Shown piece by piece: positions 25,685-39,060 of a stretch of 64,000 bases of DNA. Positions within the stretch are counted from its first letter, which is position 1, and each line of letters opens with the position of its first letter. Origin of the DNA: Glossina fuscipes. Lineage: Eukaryota; Arthropoda; Insecta; Diptera; Glossinidae. A program made the position numbers and the translations under genes. A model generated the notes under the pieces. It worked only from the letters and a program-made list of their open reading frames with translations, was not told the origin of the DNA and made no database searches. The stretch lies in the NCBI RefSeq assembly GCF_014805625.2, contig NW_023998452.1, positions 676,455 through 740,454 on the forward strand, read 5' to 3'.

Positions 25685-28600
25685 ATAGGTTAGTGATTCC
25701 CAGATGTGGACATATTGCTAGCGTAATTGCAGGGTATTTGAGCGAGAGATGTAATTTTAAATTTCCCGCCTTTTCTCATCTCATAACATGCGATTGTCAT
25801 TGAAATGACATTTAAAGAAGGAAAAGTTAAAGGGTTTTTTTGGGTACGTTTCCGGTACATTCGCTGGTTGGGTGTTGAGATTATAATTTTTTAAAACAAA
25901 TTATTGTAAGCAGGGCCGTTCTCTCGGGTATGTGAAAATGTAAAACACTCGCATCTAAGATTTTGCAAAAACCAAAGCAAATTGCCGGACTTCTCTGAAA
26001 TTTGCTGAGATTTCTGCAATAACAATGTAGTACAATGTAGTTGCGATGTACTTTTTTGACAATGCAACTGATTCAGCACAGCTTCACAGCTATTATTGCG
26101 TTCATGATACGGTGGATCTATGACATCAGTGATCAAAAACTACATTCTATGCTGAAAACTCTAGAAATGACGTCCACACTAAGAAGGAAACATTCATTAA
26201 TCTTCATAAATTAACTTTATTGAATTCGCAACAGATTAAACTTTGGCTTACGTAACAACAATATAACTGCTAATGTTTGCCTTACAGTATACTAATGAAA
26301 TTAAGTCTGCCACTACCGATCCACGTATAATATGGAATAGCATGGATATGGTTTTCACGCTTTCTATGTCTCTTACAAAGTACTATCCGTTTGTCCTTTT
26401 GCTTATCAGCTCATAGAATTATCCCGTTTAAAAAGTACGATCATTTGGAATTTAGATTAGTACACGTCTTGGAGATCTTCTCTGTTCTTTGTAGATTACA
26501 TCTTAGAAGTATTATTTTTAAGCTCATCAATGTGCTCCGAAGCAACATGATTACAAGGACGATCAGTTATCGTCACGAATTATCAATTATGTCTCAAACC
26601 TTTACGACGTTTCGCAGGAGTTACTGAGAAGTTATTGATCGAAAATCAAGTTTATTCATAACGAATAATTTTATACCAGGATGGCTTCAATTCCCCTAGA
26701 AATCAATTTAGTCCTTTTGATCCCTATGTTTATTTCCTTTTCCCAAGACAAATATTCAGACGTTTTTTTGACCTAAAATGGAATAACTCGGCTTCGAATG
26801 GAATAACCTTCCCGAGCTTGGCTTGTCTACATAACACGCTACCAAATACGGAATAACGACTAGATTTACGAGTAAAAAAAAAACGAACGGGTGACGTTGC
26901 CTATTCCACCATTTATTCTTATCTCCCTGTTTGCTTATGAGAGATTCTGCAGCATATTTCCGCAAATCAGTTGAAATCCTTTCATTTGAGTATTCAAACA
27001 TTTCAAAAAGCCTTTGTAACGGAAATGAGCGAAACCTTAAGCCTGCCTTACCTAACTAAATAAATTACTTCACATTACTAGCATATACTTGTCCATTTAT
27101 TCGTTTGCTTGGTCACCTAATATATAAGTACAAACTTGGTGTTGTAAGCGCATTCACTTCTTTAAGTGTAACTACCCTACTGTAGATAAAGATAAGTAAG
27201 TCTTTCGAACTTTGGATGTATATATATTTTAACGGTTGTGCCTTCACATGTCCGATATACTGGTAACAAATTGTTTCAATATAATAAAAATTTTTTTTTA
27301 AACTGATTTAAGCCGCTTCTCAAGCAGGAAGCTCTTAGCCGAACTGTACTGTTTGTTGCTCAATATAATGAGTAATCCTTTATTAGAGATAGCAAAGACT
27401 TGTAAGTTCACCATATTTGCATGCGTGGAACTGCAATTTGTTCATAGCCATAGAGCAAAAAATATCTTGTTGGGGATAAAAGGTGCGTGCATTTTGTATT
27501 TGGTCGGAGCAGAAGAGGCTGGTGCGTTATAACATATCAAAATCTGTCGAAAAAGTTAATACCAAACGGTTGGCTGTTCGAAAATACCCAAAACAAGTAA
27601 CCTAAACAATATTATGTTGTTAGAAAACATCCGTCCCTCCACCCATTGAAGAAAACCGATTCGCCTTGCGTTAAAAGCACTCAATTCGAAACTGTAAGCC
27701 TACTCTGCTTACTCACCGGACCGACCCTTCCTTCCGATTCCACATGCTTGCACTGATGGGGCGCGCACTTGCTAAGGAGCACTTCATTTCTTACGGAAAT
27801 GTAGAAAAACGGCTCGATGGTTACCATCAGTCTTTTTTTATGTTAGCTTGATATCCAACAATTTTCAGTCAGATGGGAGAAAGCGGTGGCCAATACTTCG
27901 AATAAAATAATTTTTATTATTTTCATATGAAAAAAGAGCATTTTCTTCTACGCAAATATTCCGGTTTCATAATTACATACCCTACCTACAATGGTTTGTA
28001 ATATTTTTTAAATTTTCTGTTGTCTATAACTAAAGAATGTGAATTTAAGGATAAAAAGAGAGAGGCAGGTTTTATCTCATACTATTCCGTTTTACGAATA
28101 CTTCTTTGGTACAGATTTTTTTTCTTTTTTGGTTTGTTTTGTAATCCTGCAAAAACATAATTTCCGTCGAGTGAACATTCATACAATTTAATAAGCCCAG
28201 CCAGACAGACCGGCAGCTAGCTAAATAGTAGACCACAAACTGTGTCAACTGCTAAAAGAGAAAGTTTCACAAACGTAACAACGAAAATCAAAAAATTGAA
28301 ATAAGAAAGAAAACTACACAAAAATAAAAGTTTCAGTTAACTTCCGATACAAAGCGAGAGTGAAGCCGGGCGCGCTGGCACTAGAAAAGTAGAGTAATCA
28401 TTAGTGAAAACAAAGAGGCCCCAAAAACTATGCTAAAATTTTAAAGAATAAAAAAATAAAATGCTTTTCGAAAAATAAAATGAAAAAAGGGGCCTAAAAA
28501 CTTTATTACAACACGTAAGAGTTTAAAACTTGTTAGGTACATATCCCAGTATGCAATCTAAGTAGGCCTTGGATTATTTGTCATCTAAAAAAGTATAGTA

Positions 28601-31439
28601 TTTCACCATTTTTCTCGAAATAAGGCAGTTTTGGTTGACTACAGCATGAGAGAAGTTGTGACCCTCCGAAAAAAATATATTAGAAAATAAAAAAAAATTA
28701 ATTAAATTGTTTGTCATCTAAAAATGTATAATGTTTTTAACAATTCTCTTCAAATAGTTTTGAAAGAAAAAGTGACTTTCCTTATTATATCTCTTAGTGA
28801 AAAAAATAAAAATATTGTATGTAAGTGCATTTACATGAGGTGTAAAGCACAGACCAGATTACATTGGATGTGGGTAAGTTTTGCTATCTTCCTTCCATTT
28901 CATATCCTTTCTCGTAGTCATTTGAGTTTTTAATTATTTCTCATTTTAACTATTCATTCTATCATATTATTACTTGGGATACGAGTACTCGGCAGACGGA
29001 GGCAGCTCTGCCGCTCATGTTTATTCAATTCTTAATTTCCATTTAAATTACTGCCCACAAAATTTGGTCCATTTTCTGGCGTTAATTGTAAAAGCGAAAA
29101 AAAAGAAAATTCTTAATTAGTATTTTTTTTTTTTTTTTGCTTTTATTATTAAGCGGGTTATTTTTTCATCTAGATTTTTGTACATTAGAACTGACGAAAC
29201 AGGAGAATGAGATGAGGAAGGGGAAAACGAACGAATAAAATATGAATGAAAAGTACGAATTATTTTATTAATCTTGCAAGAGAATTTTGTCATTTTTTTG
29301 TAATAATTAAATTTCTTCATTTAAATAAAGTTTTAACTTTTAACTAATGAAGCTTTTAAAAGCTTTCGAGATCCATTAACAAAGGCAAGGGGAAACGCAA
29401 AAAAACCGAACGCTTTTTATAAAAGTGTTTTAATGGAAAATAAAATAAAACATAGTAAAGATTTTATATAAATATATATATGTTTATGTATATGTATATA
29501 CATGTATGTATATAGGTTTACTTTTGAATAACTTTCTCGAAAATTCGAAAATTTTTCTTCTTTTCCACTTTCTTGAATCCATTTCGTCACAATCGAGATA
29601 GCTACGACTTCAAACTGCAGGCAAATGTTATATAGCAAGCAAAGCAAGGCAAAGCTTTGTAGAATGTCACTTATCACACTTATGAAATATTTCTATTTCT
29701 AGCTGTCATTTTTGTTGTAAATTTTCACAACCTGCTTTGAAGGGAAAAATATGTAATTAATACAGATATTCTATCTAGCAAGTAAACGACAAACTTTTTA
29801 ATTAAACAACTTGGTATACAAAAGAAATCAATCACTCTAAAGTTCAATCCGGAATTCGTTAGACTTGTAACAAGGTTAAGAGCACTTGAACGAAATTTAA
29901 AAATACTTTCTTTTTTTTTTAAAAAAACTAGCAAAACTTGAATCCAAGTTAATTGTGTTAGTATTTAATTGTTTAGTAATTATTAGCCTGTAACCAAGTA
30001 GCCTTAATTTCTTAATACGTCTCATATGCCTTTAAAAGGCCTTCTGAAAGCTTTTAAAACTGCTTCAGGATTCATCTTAATTTACTTGATTACAGCATTT
30101 AAAGTAATAATAATGATACGCACAGCCTATTATAACTACTACGGAATAATTTTAGAATTTTTACAATTCTTCCCATTGAGCTATACCATCTCAAAGGAAT
30201 AAAGCAGAGAGGACGAAGGATTGATTGCTTGTGATAGGGAAGCGCTGGGCAAAATCGTCTCGATGAAAACTGTGTATGTATTTTTATATTCTTTGGTATA
30301 AACAAAAAAAAAAACAAACATTTTTAAATAGCAAACAAAAAAAAAAATGTTGTTTAGTTTTCTCTAAGCAGACTCAGGCAGTTTGTGTTACTCTAGCAAG
30401 TACAGTTATTTCTCAATGGCGAGCTATTGTCCAAAATAGCTTAATAGAGGCTGCCTGTAGTACCCAAAGTTACGGTTTCTCATGTTAAAGACTGCATTTA
30501 TTGCTTGAGGGTCGAAAAATCGATATATGTAGTCCATAATTATATATATAACCTATAGCCCCAAATGCATTCTCTTATTAGAGGAAGATTAAGTTTTCGT
30601 ACTGTATGTACAGTTAATTGGACTAACATACATGTAAGGAGAGCAGTGATAGCGCGTAGTGGCCTTATGTAATAGTTAATAAGTCAAGAACACATTATTC
30701 CTTAAAAGCAAGCAAAAGTGACAGGATACCTTAAATTTTATCACATTTGACGCCGCATAAAAAATACTTTCTCTCTCCTATCATCGGAATGGCTTCAGAT
30801 AACGTATGACATATTTGAATATTTTTTATTTATGTGAAGGGAATGAGCGAACTCTTATCGCGCTTTACATGATTGCAAAAAGCTTTACAAGGTCAAAGCT
30901 GGCAATAACTGTGGATAATGCAATACTTGCATCGATGGGGAAAGGTTCAAGACTAATTCAAGCGGGATTGATAAGATAATTTTAATGGTGCCACCAAGCT
31001 AGCTGACTGATATTTCTCTATCCATGCTGATTAAGAAAAAGAATCTATCTATGCTTTGGAAAAAGTCTTCGTTTGCATGATCTCTTTTATGTAGAAATTC
31101 GAAAATTAACTTTTCCAACATTTTAAGATTGAAAAAAAACTATATTCGATGGTGGTAGAAATTTTCGTATCTGTCAACCCATTCTTAAAAAGCACTACAG
31201 CAAAAGAAAAAAAAATTTAAATTCTGGCATACTTCTTAATATTGTGAGAGCGTGACCAGTTGTCTTCAATATCGCAGACACCGCAAGATCAGCCATCGAG
31301 CACGTCTGGAAATCTTTACCCTTCTGGCAGTTGTAGTTAAACATGTAAGGGTAGGTGTGTTCGTTAACCTATTTAGTTGATTTGCAACAGAAGCTTGCTG
31401 GCATGAACAACACATATCTTAATTTTGTTGAAGGATGGT
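25685..31439. other. Non-coding stretch, no gene recognised
   Basis: Open frames of 60-86 codons have no family resemblance. A small duplication (acaatgtagt twice) lies at about 26022-26042. A run of 13-14 T lies near 29125-29138. Nothing else is supportable. Confidence 0.55.
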
Positions 31440-31530
31440 AGTACGCAGGCGGACAGATGGACTTGCTTAGATCGATCCAGATTGAAAGTTATTATGAATA
31501 TATTAATTTTAAATAAGTTAAGAGAAGCTG
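31440..31530 (+). repeat. Fragment of interspersed 'acggacggac' family (copy D)
   Basis: The block acgcaggcggacagatggac, followed by cttgcttagatcgatcc and a stretch ending in attatgaatatatta, follows the same order as the family's core (gacggacggac, tggctagatcgac, then a TATATA stretch). Only this core is recognisable; the ends are not. Confidence 0.4.
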
Positions 31531-32584
31531 CTTCGTCGCTATTGCATAGATTTTCATAAAATCAACATATCTCCCTCGGTAGTGGATAAAATAAAGGAAA
31601 ATAAATCATGAACAGAGGAATTTTCTAAACAGTATACACTATTACTGAAGTCTCCCTCCTGCACTGCTAAAGCAAATTGCAAAAGCAATTGTAACGTAAT
31701 CTAATTTATTCTAATTAAAATTATATTAGATTATATATATAATAAAAAAAAAAAAAATAATAATAATATTTCCAAAGGGCGATAACCGGCTGCAGACGAA
31801 AGCATTTATTTAAAATGATCAATTTCTATAGGTTGCATGCGTGGCTTGTGTACATCATGGGCACAATATGATATAATTTACTTTAGGTTTCACTAGGGCA
31901 TCATAGCTCAATGAATTTGCCAGAGCCAGTTAAGATGGACGATGCTTTTACATAATCATGTTTTTTTTATAAATCTGTCCGTATTAGTGATTGACAATTA
32001 ATATGTATGCGCATGAATTAAACCGCAAGCAATCGATAATTGGTACAAATATTACGTTAAAAAATATTCTTTTTTCTTTTTCTTTTTTTATTAAAATGTC
32101 AATTACAATAAAATTATTGACATATTGCGCGGTTGAAAATTAATTATAGCCTCTCTGACCCCAGAAACATAAAGAATCGAAATTGAAATGTGGGCCATTT
32201 ATCTGCGTTCGATGTGCGTTGTTATGCACGACAATAGTGTATATGGAAAATATCAATTATAGGTGTGCGTTTCACATATACACACACTTCGTACGCACGC
32301 ACACATGCATGTGCTTGGATAATTTTCAACCATAAATACGGTAAATTATGGTCCATCGCGTATACATGGCTGCATAAATATTTAATGTGATTACAAAAAT
32401 GATTAACGTTTCTTATGGTTATGGTGGGTGCAGTGTATGTAGCCCAAAGAAAAGACAAGAGAGAAAGAAGTGATAAATTCATTTATTAGTATGTTTAACA
32501 TGAATGTCTATTTGAAAATAAAAAAAAAAAATTAGTAAATAAAAGGAGTAAGGAATAAATGAAACAATGAATAAATAATAGGCA
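31531..32584. other. AT-rich non-coding stretch
   Basis: Contains an A run near 31744-31757 and an imperfect CA-rich block near 32275-32310. The 86-codon minus frame at 32222-32482 is unassigned. Confidence 0.6.
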
Positions 32585-32606
32585 AGAGAGAGAGAGAGAG
32601 AGAGAG
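32585..32606. repeat. (AG)11 microsatellite
   Basis: Eleven AG units followed by imperfect AAAG/GAGA units. Confidence 0.93.
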
Positions 32607-32849
32607 AAAGAGAAAGAGTAAATTATGCGAATTGAAATTTAATAAAATAATTTCATGCGCCCCTCCTCTTCAACGAACCTTATGCTTTTATGTATTTATC
32701 ATTATCCAGGAATATCGAATAAACTGGAAAGACACGTCTGAGGAATTTTTCTGGTATTTAATTAAAAAAATTCTTCTAAGCATTTTTCTCAGAGACCAAT
32801 TTCTCTAATATTGAGTCTTTATTTGAATGTGTGTATAGATACATATGTA

Positions 32850-33212
32850 TACACACTACCGTTCAAAAGTTTGAAAGCAGAAAAGTAAAGTGGAATAAAA
32901 TGAGACAAAAGCCAGCACGCGTGAATTGAATCCAAAAATCTGACCACAAAAGACATTTTCACATCAATCTATTGTCTGGAGAGAACTCTAATGAAGTTAT
33001 CCCGGTCGGTTTCTTATAGATTTAAATCTACCAAATCTTTTTTCTATCTTCAGTTTTCCTAGGTTCTTGTCTTCCTAGCTAGGTTGTAGTATTTCGTCAA
33101 AATCATGATGCATGTGGCATCATAAGCCTTTTGTTAACAGCTCGTACAATCGACAATATTTGGTTTCATTTAAAAAGAGATGTGCTCCCAAACTTTTGGA
33201 CGGTAGTGTGGT
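32850..33212. mobile_element. Tc1-type non-autonomous element (MITE-like)
   Basis: The left end reads cacactaccgttcaaaagt at 32852-32870. The right end, reverse-complemented, reads cacactaccgtccaaaagt (33192-33210). Taken to 23 bp the two ends agree at 21 positions. The pattern CACTACCGT(T/C)CAAAAGTTTG is, from general knowledge, a common terminal repeat of Tc1-family transposons. A TA dinucleotide directly precedes the left end; on the right TA comes three bases beyond the matching part, so the target-site duplication is plausible but not exact. The interior (about 310 bp) has no transposase frame, so mobility would have needed a transposase from elsewhere. Orientation is not assigned. Confidence 0.78.
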
Positions 33213-36200
33213 GTATACAAATATTTATACATGTATAAATAAGACATAGAGTAAGTTCCTTTATCTCCTTTCTTTTTAAAAATTAGAAGGCAAGACATTT
33301 ACGTCGCTCTCGCTTTCCATCCCTCTCTCTGGACGGTACATTTCAAAAATTTCTTGCCTTTAGGATGTGACGTTGCTGCCAGTTATTTCTGTGCTGTGTG
33401 CATAACTCGTATGCGCTTCAACATCTTATCGAAGCATATTATAAATTGATTAAGATGATGCAACAAAATGAAAATTTTCATTTAATTACTCTAAAATATA
33501 TGAGAGTAAATTACATTTTGTCAATATAAAGTACCATTAAAACTTAAGAAGAAGATCTAAAGACTAAAGTCTTTTGTTTTTTCTTTTTGCCAGATACGTA
33601 AGATATCGACATAGTTATGCGCTATATATATATGTATATATATACAGCTCTTATCCATACATAATAATTTGCTTGCTTTTATAAAGCTCTGGCACTGAGA
33701 GATATATATAAGTAAAGATTTGTTGAATGGAGATCGAAAACAAAAATAGCGATTATCGTGCGAAACTGCGCATATTCCAAACGTTAATGTTGCCAGAAGT
33801 TAGAAGCTAGAAGAGAATGTAAAAAAAAAACAATTATACAAGAAGAGGATTTTCTTCGAAAAAAAAGTACGCGCCATCGCAAGTTACGCATTATTCCTAT
33901 CTTATTAAGTCCATTGAATAATAAAATATATATAAAAACTTATCAATACACAAACATTCTAGTGCTTCGTTTTGCATAAGCCGCACCATGTGCCTGATGT
34001 TATGCGATGCTTGTTATACGAACGTGGTCACTGTTTTCTCGTTGTCTTGTACGAATGCGTCTCTTATATGAAAAACGTATACGATCCATATAAGATCTAT
34101 TTATCTATTTGTACAGAGTGATTTTCGATATCGAATGAGAATTATGAAAAAGAAAGATTAGCGAGTTAAGACCAGTCACAGAGGCACTCATGAACTTGGC
34201 TGATGATCGTCATATGTATAATTAATTAACCGTGGAAGACGTGCCTAATCTGATACGATACGGAAACTGAGGTGTTCTTAGTTAGGTAGGATGTGCAAAT
34301 GGATGAGCAGCTGAACAATTGGTTACACTATTGGATAGGTACTTGAATAGACTATTATTGGATAGAATACTATTGGATGGACGATGAAAAATATATGTAC
34401 TTTGCAGGGTCTCTGAAACACCCTTCCAAGTGCTACGTTTTGCAATAAAATGAATATACCAAACATATTTCGGTTACGTTTTACAAACAATTTTCTTGTG
34501 ACCAATTTCCTGGAAATTTCGTAGATGATACAACAAATGCGTCACAAAAGCCTTAGTAAAAAGCAATTTACTGGAAAAGGGTTTTTGCAGAGATATAATT
34601 AAGTTTTTTTGCTTTTCGATGGAGAGATAATTTAATTGAGATTCAAGGATAGGAGAAATAATTCTATAAATTGGTTCAAAAAAACGCACACTGTAAAGGT
34701 CAACGTAGAAGCAGCACATATCCGCACCTATGTGTTTGAATGATAGATGTATAGTAGTAGGAAGGGCGCACTATACATACTCGATGTAAGTGCAATAAGA
34801 TTTGTAGCATGATGTCTATATATCTACTCTATATAAAAAATTATTTCATGTATCCATAGTAATATCAGTTATGTTTACATTGACATCATCTGTCGACTGA
34901 GCACATGCATGTGCATTGTATAAGCATCTTTGTACGGTATTTTATATATAATCAAAAGCCAGTGAGAGTATTTTCTCTCTATTCGTATTATATGAAATGC
35001 TTTTGCTTTCGTATTTTTCATTTTTATTATTTTTGCCTTTTTATATTCAGTTTTAATATTTGCCTTTGTGTAGTGTTTGCAGGCAATCATTTTATTGCAA
35101 AATTTTCATATACTCGCACAAAAAGTTCTAACCACTTTTCCAGCAGAGTCAAACACTCCACCGTAAGCAGCTACACATAGAGGCAAAAGCAAAATCGTAT
35201 GTTTGAGATGATGATGATACGATTCCTTCTCTCTATACGGAATATAGGTTTTTTTGTTTGTTTTCGTTTTGTTTTTTTTTTTTTCTTTTTGTTTTGCTTA
35301 GTGGTTGGCCATAAAGCAAATATGTATGAATGGGAAAAGGACCTAAATGGTATGATGATGATGATGATGCTCTCTAATAGGCAAATATTAGTTATTTAAA
35401 TAAAACATTTATATAACTCTTCAAAAATGTTAGAAAAATCAAAAAAAAAAAAATCTTCATATCATAGCGATTTTTCCTTTCTTCATATTTTTTCTCGTTT
35501 TTGTTGCTTTTTAACAACTTTTTTTACACCCAACTCTTACACTATTAGAGAAAAAAAGGTTATGTGCTGTTGTGTGCGGTTTTTTGTATTCATTCTCTTA
35601 CTTACGTATGAACATCATACGTACGTACACATGCACATTCGTAGATAAAAGCATTCGTTGATGAATGAAAGCATTCAATTATTAATTTTAATTTTTTACG
35701 TATATTGAGGCTTTTTTCTCTTTCATTTTTTGTTTGGCCTTGATTGTATATCTCGCAAGCACTTGAAGATAAAAGTTATGCTAAATTGTTCGTTTTGTTT
35801 GGTGGCGCTTAGGGGCAAAGCAACACGGCATTTGCACAAGCTACCCGCGATGATATACAAACTAAATGTGCTACGCGATCATATAGTATAGCGTTTTTAA
35901 GTGTTTCATCAATTTATTTAAACTACGGAGGCGAAGATTTTAGATTGTATCAGCGGTTTACGTAAAACTTCACTAATTCAAAATCTCTCTGAACGAGTGT
36001 TTAATATTCGGCTGAATGGCTCGCAGGGTTTTTTTGCCTGATGATGTTACCCCTCGTCTTTTTAAGCACTTGCTTAAATAGTAAAAGTTTTTGTTGAATT
36101 TTTATTTTTTAATTTTCCCGCACATACGCGTTGTCCAGGATAATAAGAGCAAGAGTCATGGACCTATTTAAAGATAAATTTAAATAGTTTTCAAATTAAT

Positions 36201-38719
36201 TTAACAACCGAATGCATAAACTTTTTGCTTCAAACCTCAATATTCTGTATATATATTGGGCGTATGAATACAATTCTGCGCTCTTCTACCAGAGTAAGAG
36301 GATAAAAGTAGGTACTGTCGAGTGCCGAATAAAAGTGCGGCTTCCCTCACTTGAAAGCCGTGTGCAACTGTGCAAATTATCACACAAAGGCGGCGTAGAG
36401 AACATTATCGCTTGGATCTGGGAGGCAAGCAACTTTCCTACTTAGTTCAAAGTATAGTGCTGCCAAGTCCTTACCGGATGCATTGCGATAACTTAAACCC
36501 AAATAATTATAACGCATAGTAAGCGAACTACTAACAGCTCGCCCGCATCATCTATTAAGTGCTGAAGAGGTAAGGCGAGATTAGAGGGGCCTGATCTGTT
36601 GTGGTTTGTCCCAAACAAATGAAGGAAATGTAGAAAAATTCGTTCGGTAAATGCTTGAAGACCTAGACTGAAATGTCATTCCGATTAACACGGCTTTCGA
36701 TGCATGACTTATTGTTTGTTCGAATGGTGCTGCCATTCTTGTGACGGTAGCCAAATATGGGCGACGTTTTGCATGGAATGCATATTATTTGTAAAAGATA
36801 ACAGAAGTAGTGGTCAGCGACGCACAACAGATTCAATGTTGAACGTATGATGAGTTTTTTAAAATAAAGGTAAAATTCGCGTTCCTAAACCCTCCCGCTA
36901 AAATTTCGAAAATGATCAAGTTGGCTTGGAATGGAAACGCAGTAAACTACGAAAGGGCCGGGCACTTTCGATTACCACTTCTTCAGATCGATGTAGCCCG
37001 TGGTTATTTCGCCTTCCAAGTGGCGTCTTTACCGCGACGAGATAAATGGCACAAGACTCTTTTAAATAATAATTTTATCAAAAACGTCTATTATATATAT
37101 ATATATATTGTATGTTTTAAATTATTTTGTGCTCCTTATCACACACACAATCGGTTTACTCTAGTTTAAGCTTTTCGGTTCTTCCTTGTGAAGGATGTCA
37201 GCGCCAACTTCATGGATAGATAATAATCGCGTAATAAAAAAATATCGCTGTTTTCCTGTCCCCAGCTAATATGACTACCAATTGGTTTCAGGCACGAAAT
37301 TTTGCAATGTTTTTAGAAAGTTTTTGCACTGATATTATGGAGGATTAAATAGCAAACATCAACCACTAAATCGCGGTACTTGTTGCGTCGGAATCCTCGC
37401 TTTTCGCTTATCTACACTACTTAAAATAAACTAAAATGCAGTAAATCTAAAATCGAAAGGCCAAAAAAAAAAAAGACAACAACAACAAATATCCCCGTAG
37501 TAGAATCTGCCAATGTATCCATAAAATTTGCAAAATTGATTTCAATAGCAAACGATGGCTGCGAAGGCCGCAACGAATTTTGAAAAATTACTTTTCGAAC
37601 ATAAAACTTGTTTATGTTGTGCTCGCTACACAAAACGTACGTTTGTCTCTTCAAAAATAAAAAAGCGAAATGTCTCAAAAAGAACATCCTATCTACACTA
37701 GATGTGGCAAATCTGTGACCATGTGGTAAGCGACCACATCATAAGTTTGCTAAAACTAAAAGCGAATTATTCACCGGAAATGGTAATAAAATAATCAATA
37801 ATGAAATGATAATAGGAATAATTGAACTCGTAACCGTGATTGACACTGCAGTGGGGTAACACGTATATAATGGAAATGTGATAGCCAACAACAAATATAT
37901 CACAAATTTTTTTCAATTGACTAAAAATAGTGCCTTAAAGCATTTGTAAGCAAATTCTGTGCATGATTGGTAGGCGGATTCATAAATCATTATTGCGAGA
38001 GAGAAAGGTGCGGGGGCATGAATACATTGACTTTGTGTATTATTACTGTCAATATCTCATAAGTTGATTAGACGGTGGGAGAAGGTGGGTAAAATCAATT
38101 CCGCCCGAACTGAATTTTATAGTCGATAATAAATGCCCAGCTCGAGACGTACAATCGATATTCCCAGTCCCCGGAAAGTCTATTCCTTGCTCGACGGAAT
38201 CATAAACTACATAAACGATACGGCGAAGCTTCTCTTCGTTTTGTCTATGGCTAACTACCGTCTTATGTACATATCGTTTTTGGTTCTTGTAAAGAATTTA
38301 AGACAAGTAATCACTTTAAAATTGAAATGCACAACGACTTATTGCACATCTATATAAATCAAGTCCAAGTAGCAGTTTTGTTGTTGTTAATTAACATCGA
38401 AGCGAAAATTAGGAAGGAAAGGAGAGAATCGCTATTAAGTGCTTGCAAGAAGGCGAAATTCTAAAGAAATGAAAGAGTAATTCACGAAGTAACGCAACTT
38501 GGAACAACTTATTATTTGCTATAATATTCGCCTTCATAACAGGTGCTTGCATTGATCAGCGACATCTATCGATGAAAATGATAAAGTAATGCAAAGTGCC
38601 ATTGTACACAACGATTAAATTCGACCAACTCAATCTTTCTCTATATGAAACAACAGTTCGCCATTTGGTATTATTGAGTTTCTCTGCCTATGCAGACCGA
38701 AAAAATATTTTAAAAAGCT
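33213..38719. other. Long non-coding stretch with simple repeats
   Basis: Contains (ATG)6 at 35352-35369, (TA)n at about 37092-37108, T runs near 35272-35284 and many short low-complexity frames. Two less AT-rich pockets, in frames at 36212-36445 (77 codons) and 36912-37169 (85 codons), have mixed amino-acid composition but no recognised domain. No RNA gene seen. Confidence 0.5.
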
Positions 38720-39060
38720 TAGGGTGATGCTACTTCATCATAATCTCAGGTATCGGCCTTAGTTTCCATGGTTTGAAAGCGGCGATTGTAACGTCAATGA
38801 CGGTCTGGAATGATCTAGAAGACCAAGACAGTTAGAAGACAACTAATTGCAAGGCTTGTTGGACGCAAACCAACCCAATGCTCTCAAATAATTTTCGAGC
38901 AGCTTAGCGATGGCAAAGAAATACTGAAGAATGGCATAAATGGGTCGACAATCGCGAGTCGTTGCCTAACCAATATCGTTCTTTCGCTACCGTATCGCCA
39001 TGTCGCGTGCCAGAAAGGGGAGAAAATGTTGGTTAAAATCATGAAAAATATTTTGTTGAA
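38720..39060 (+). mobile_element. mariner transposase relic 2 (internally deleted)
   Basis: From 38769 the plus strand encodes WFESGDCNVND and, after a shift and stops, SRRPRQLEDN then LQGLLDANQPNALK. This matches the mariner N-terminal linker region (WF.RF.SGDFD..D..R.GRP....D..L..LLDE.P.Q). Further on, 39007 onward encodes VPERGENVG, a stop, then NHEKYF, corresponding to the C-terminal LPERW.KVV...G.YF. The catalytic core (VFFD, HDNA and final Asp blocks) is absent, so most of the middle is deleted. Several stops and frame changes show it is dead. Terminal repeats were not identified. The wording of the linker resembles relic 3, so the two may be related copies. Confidence 0.72.
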
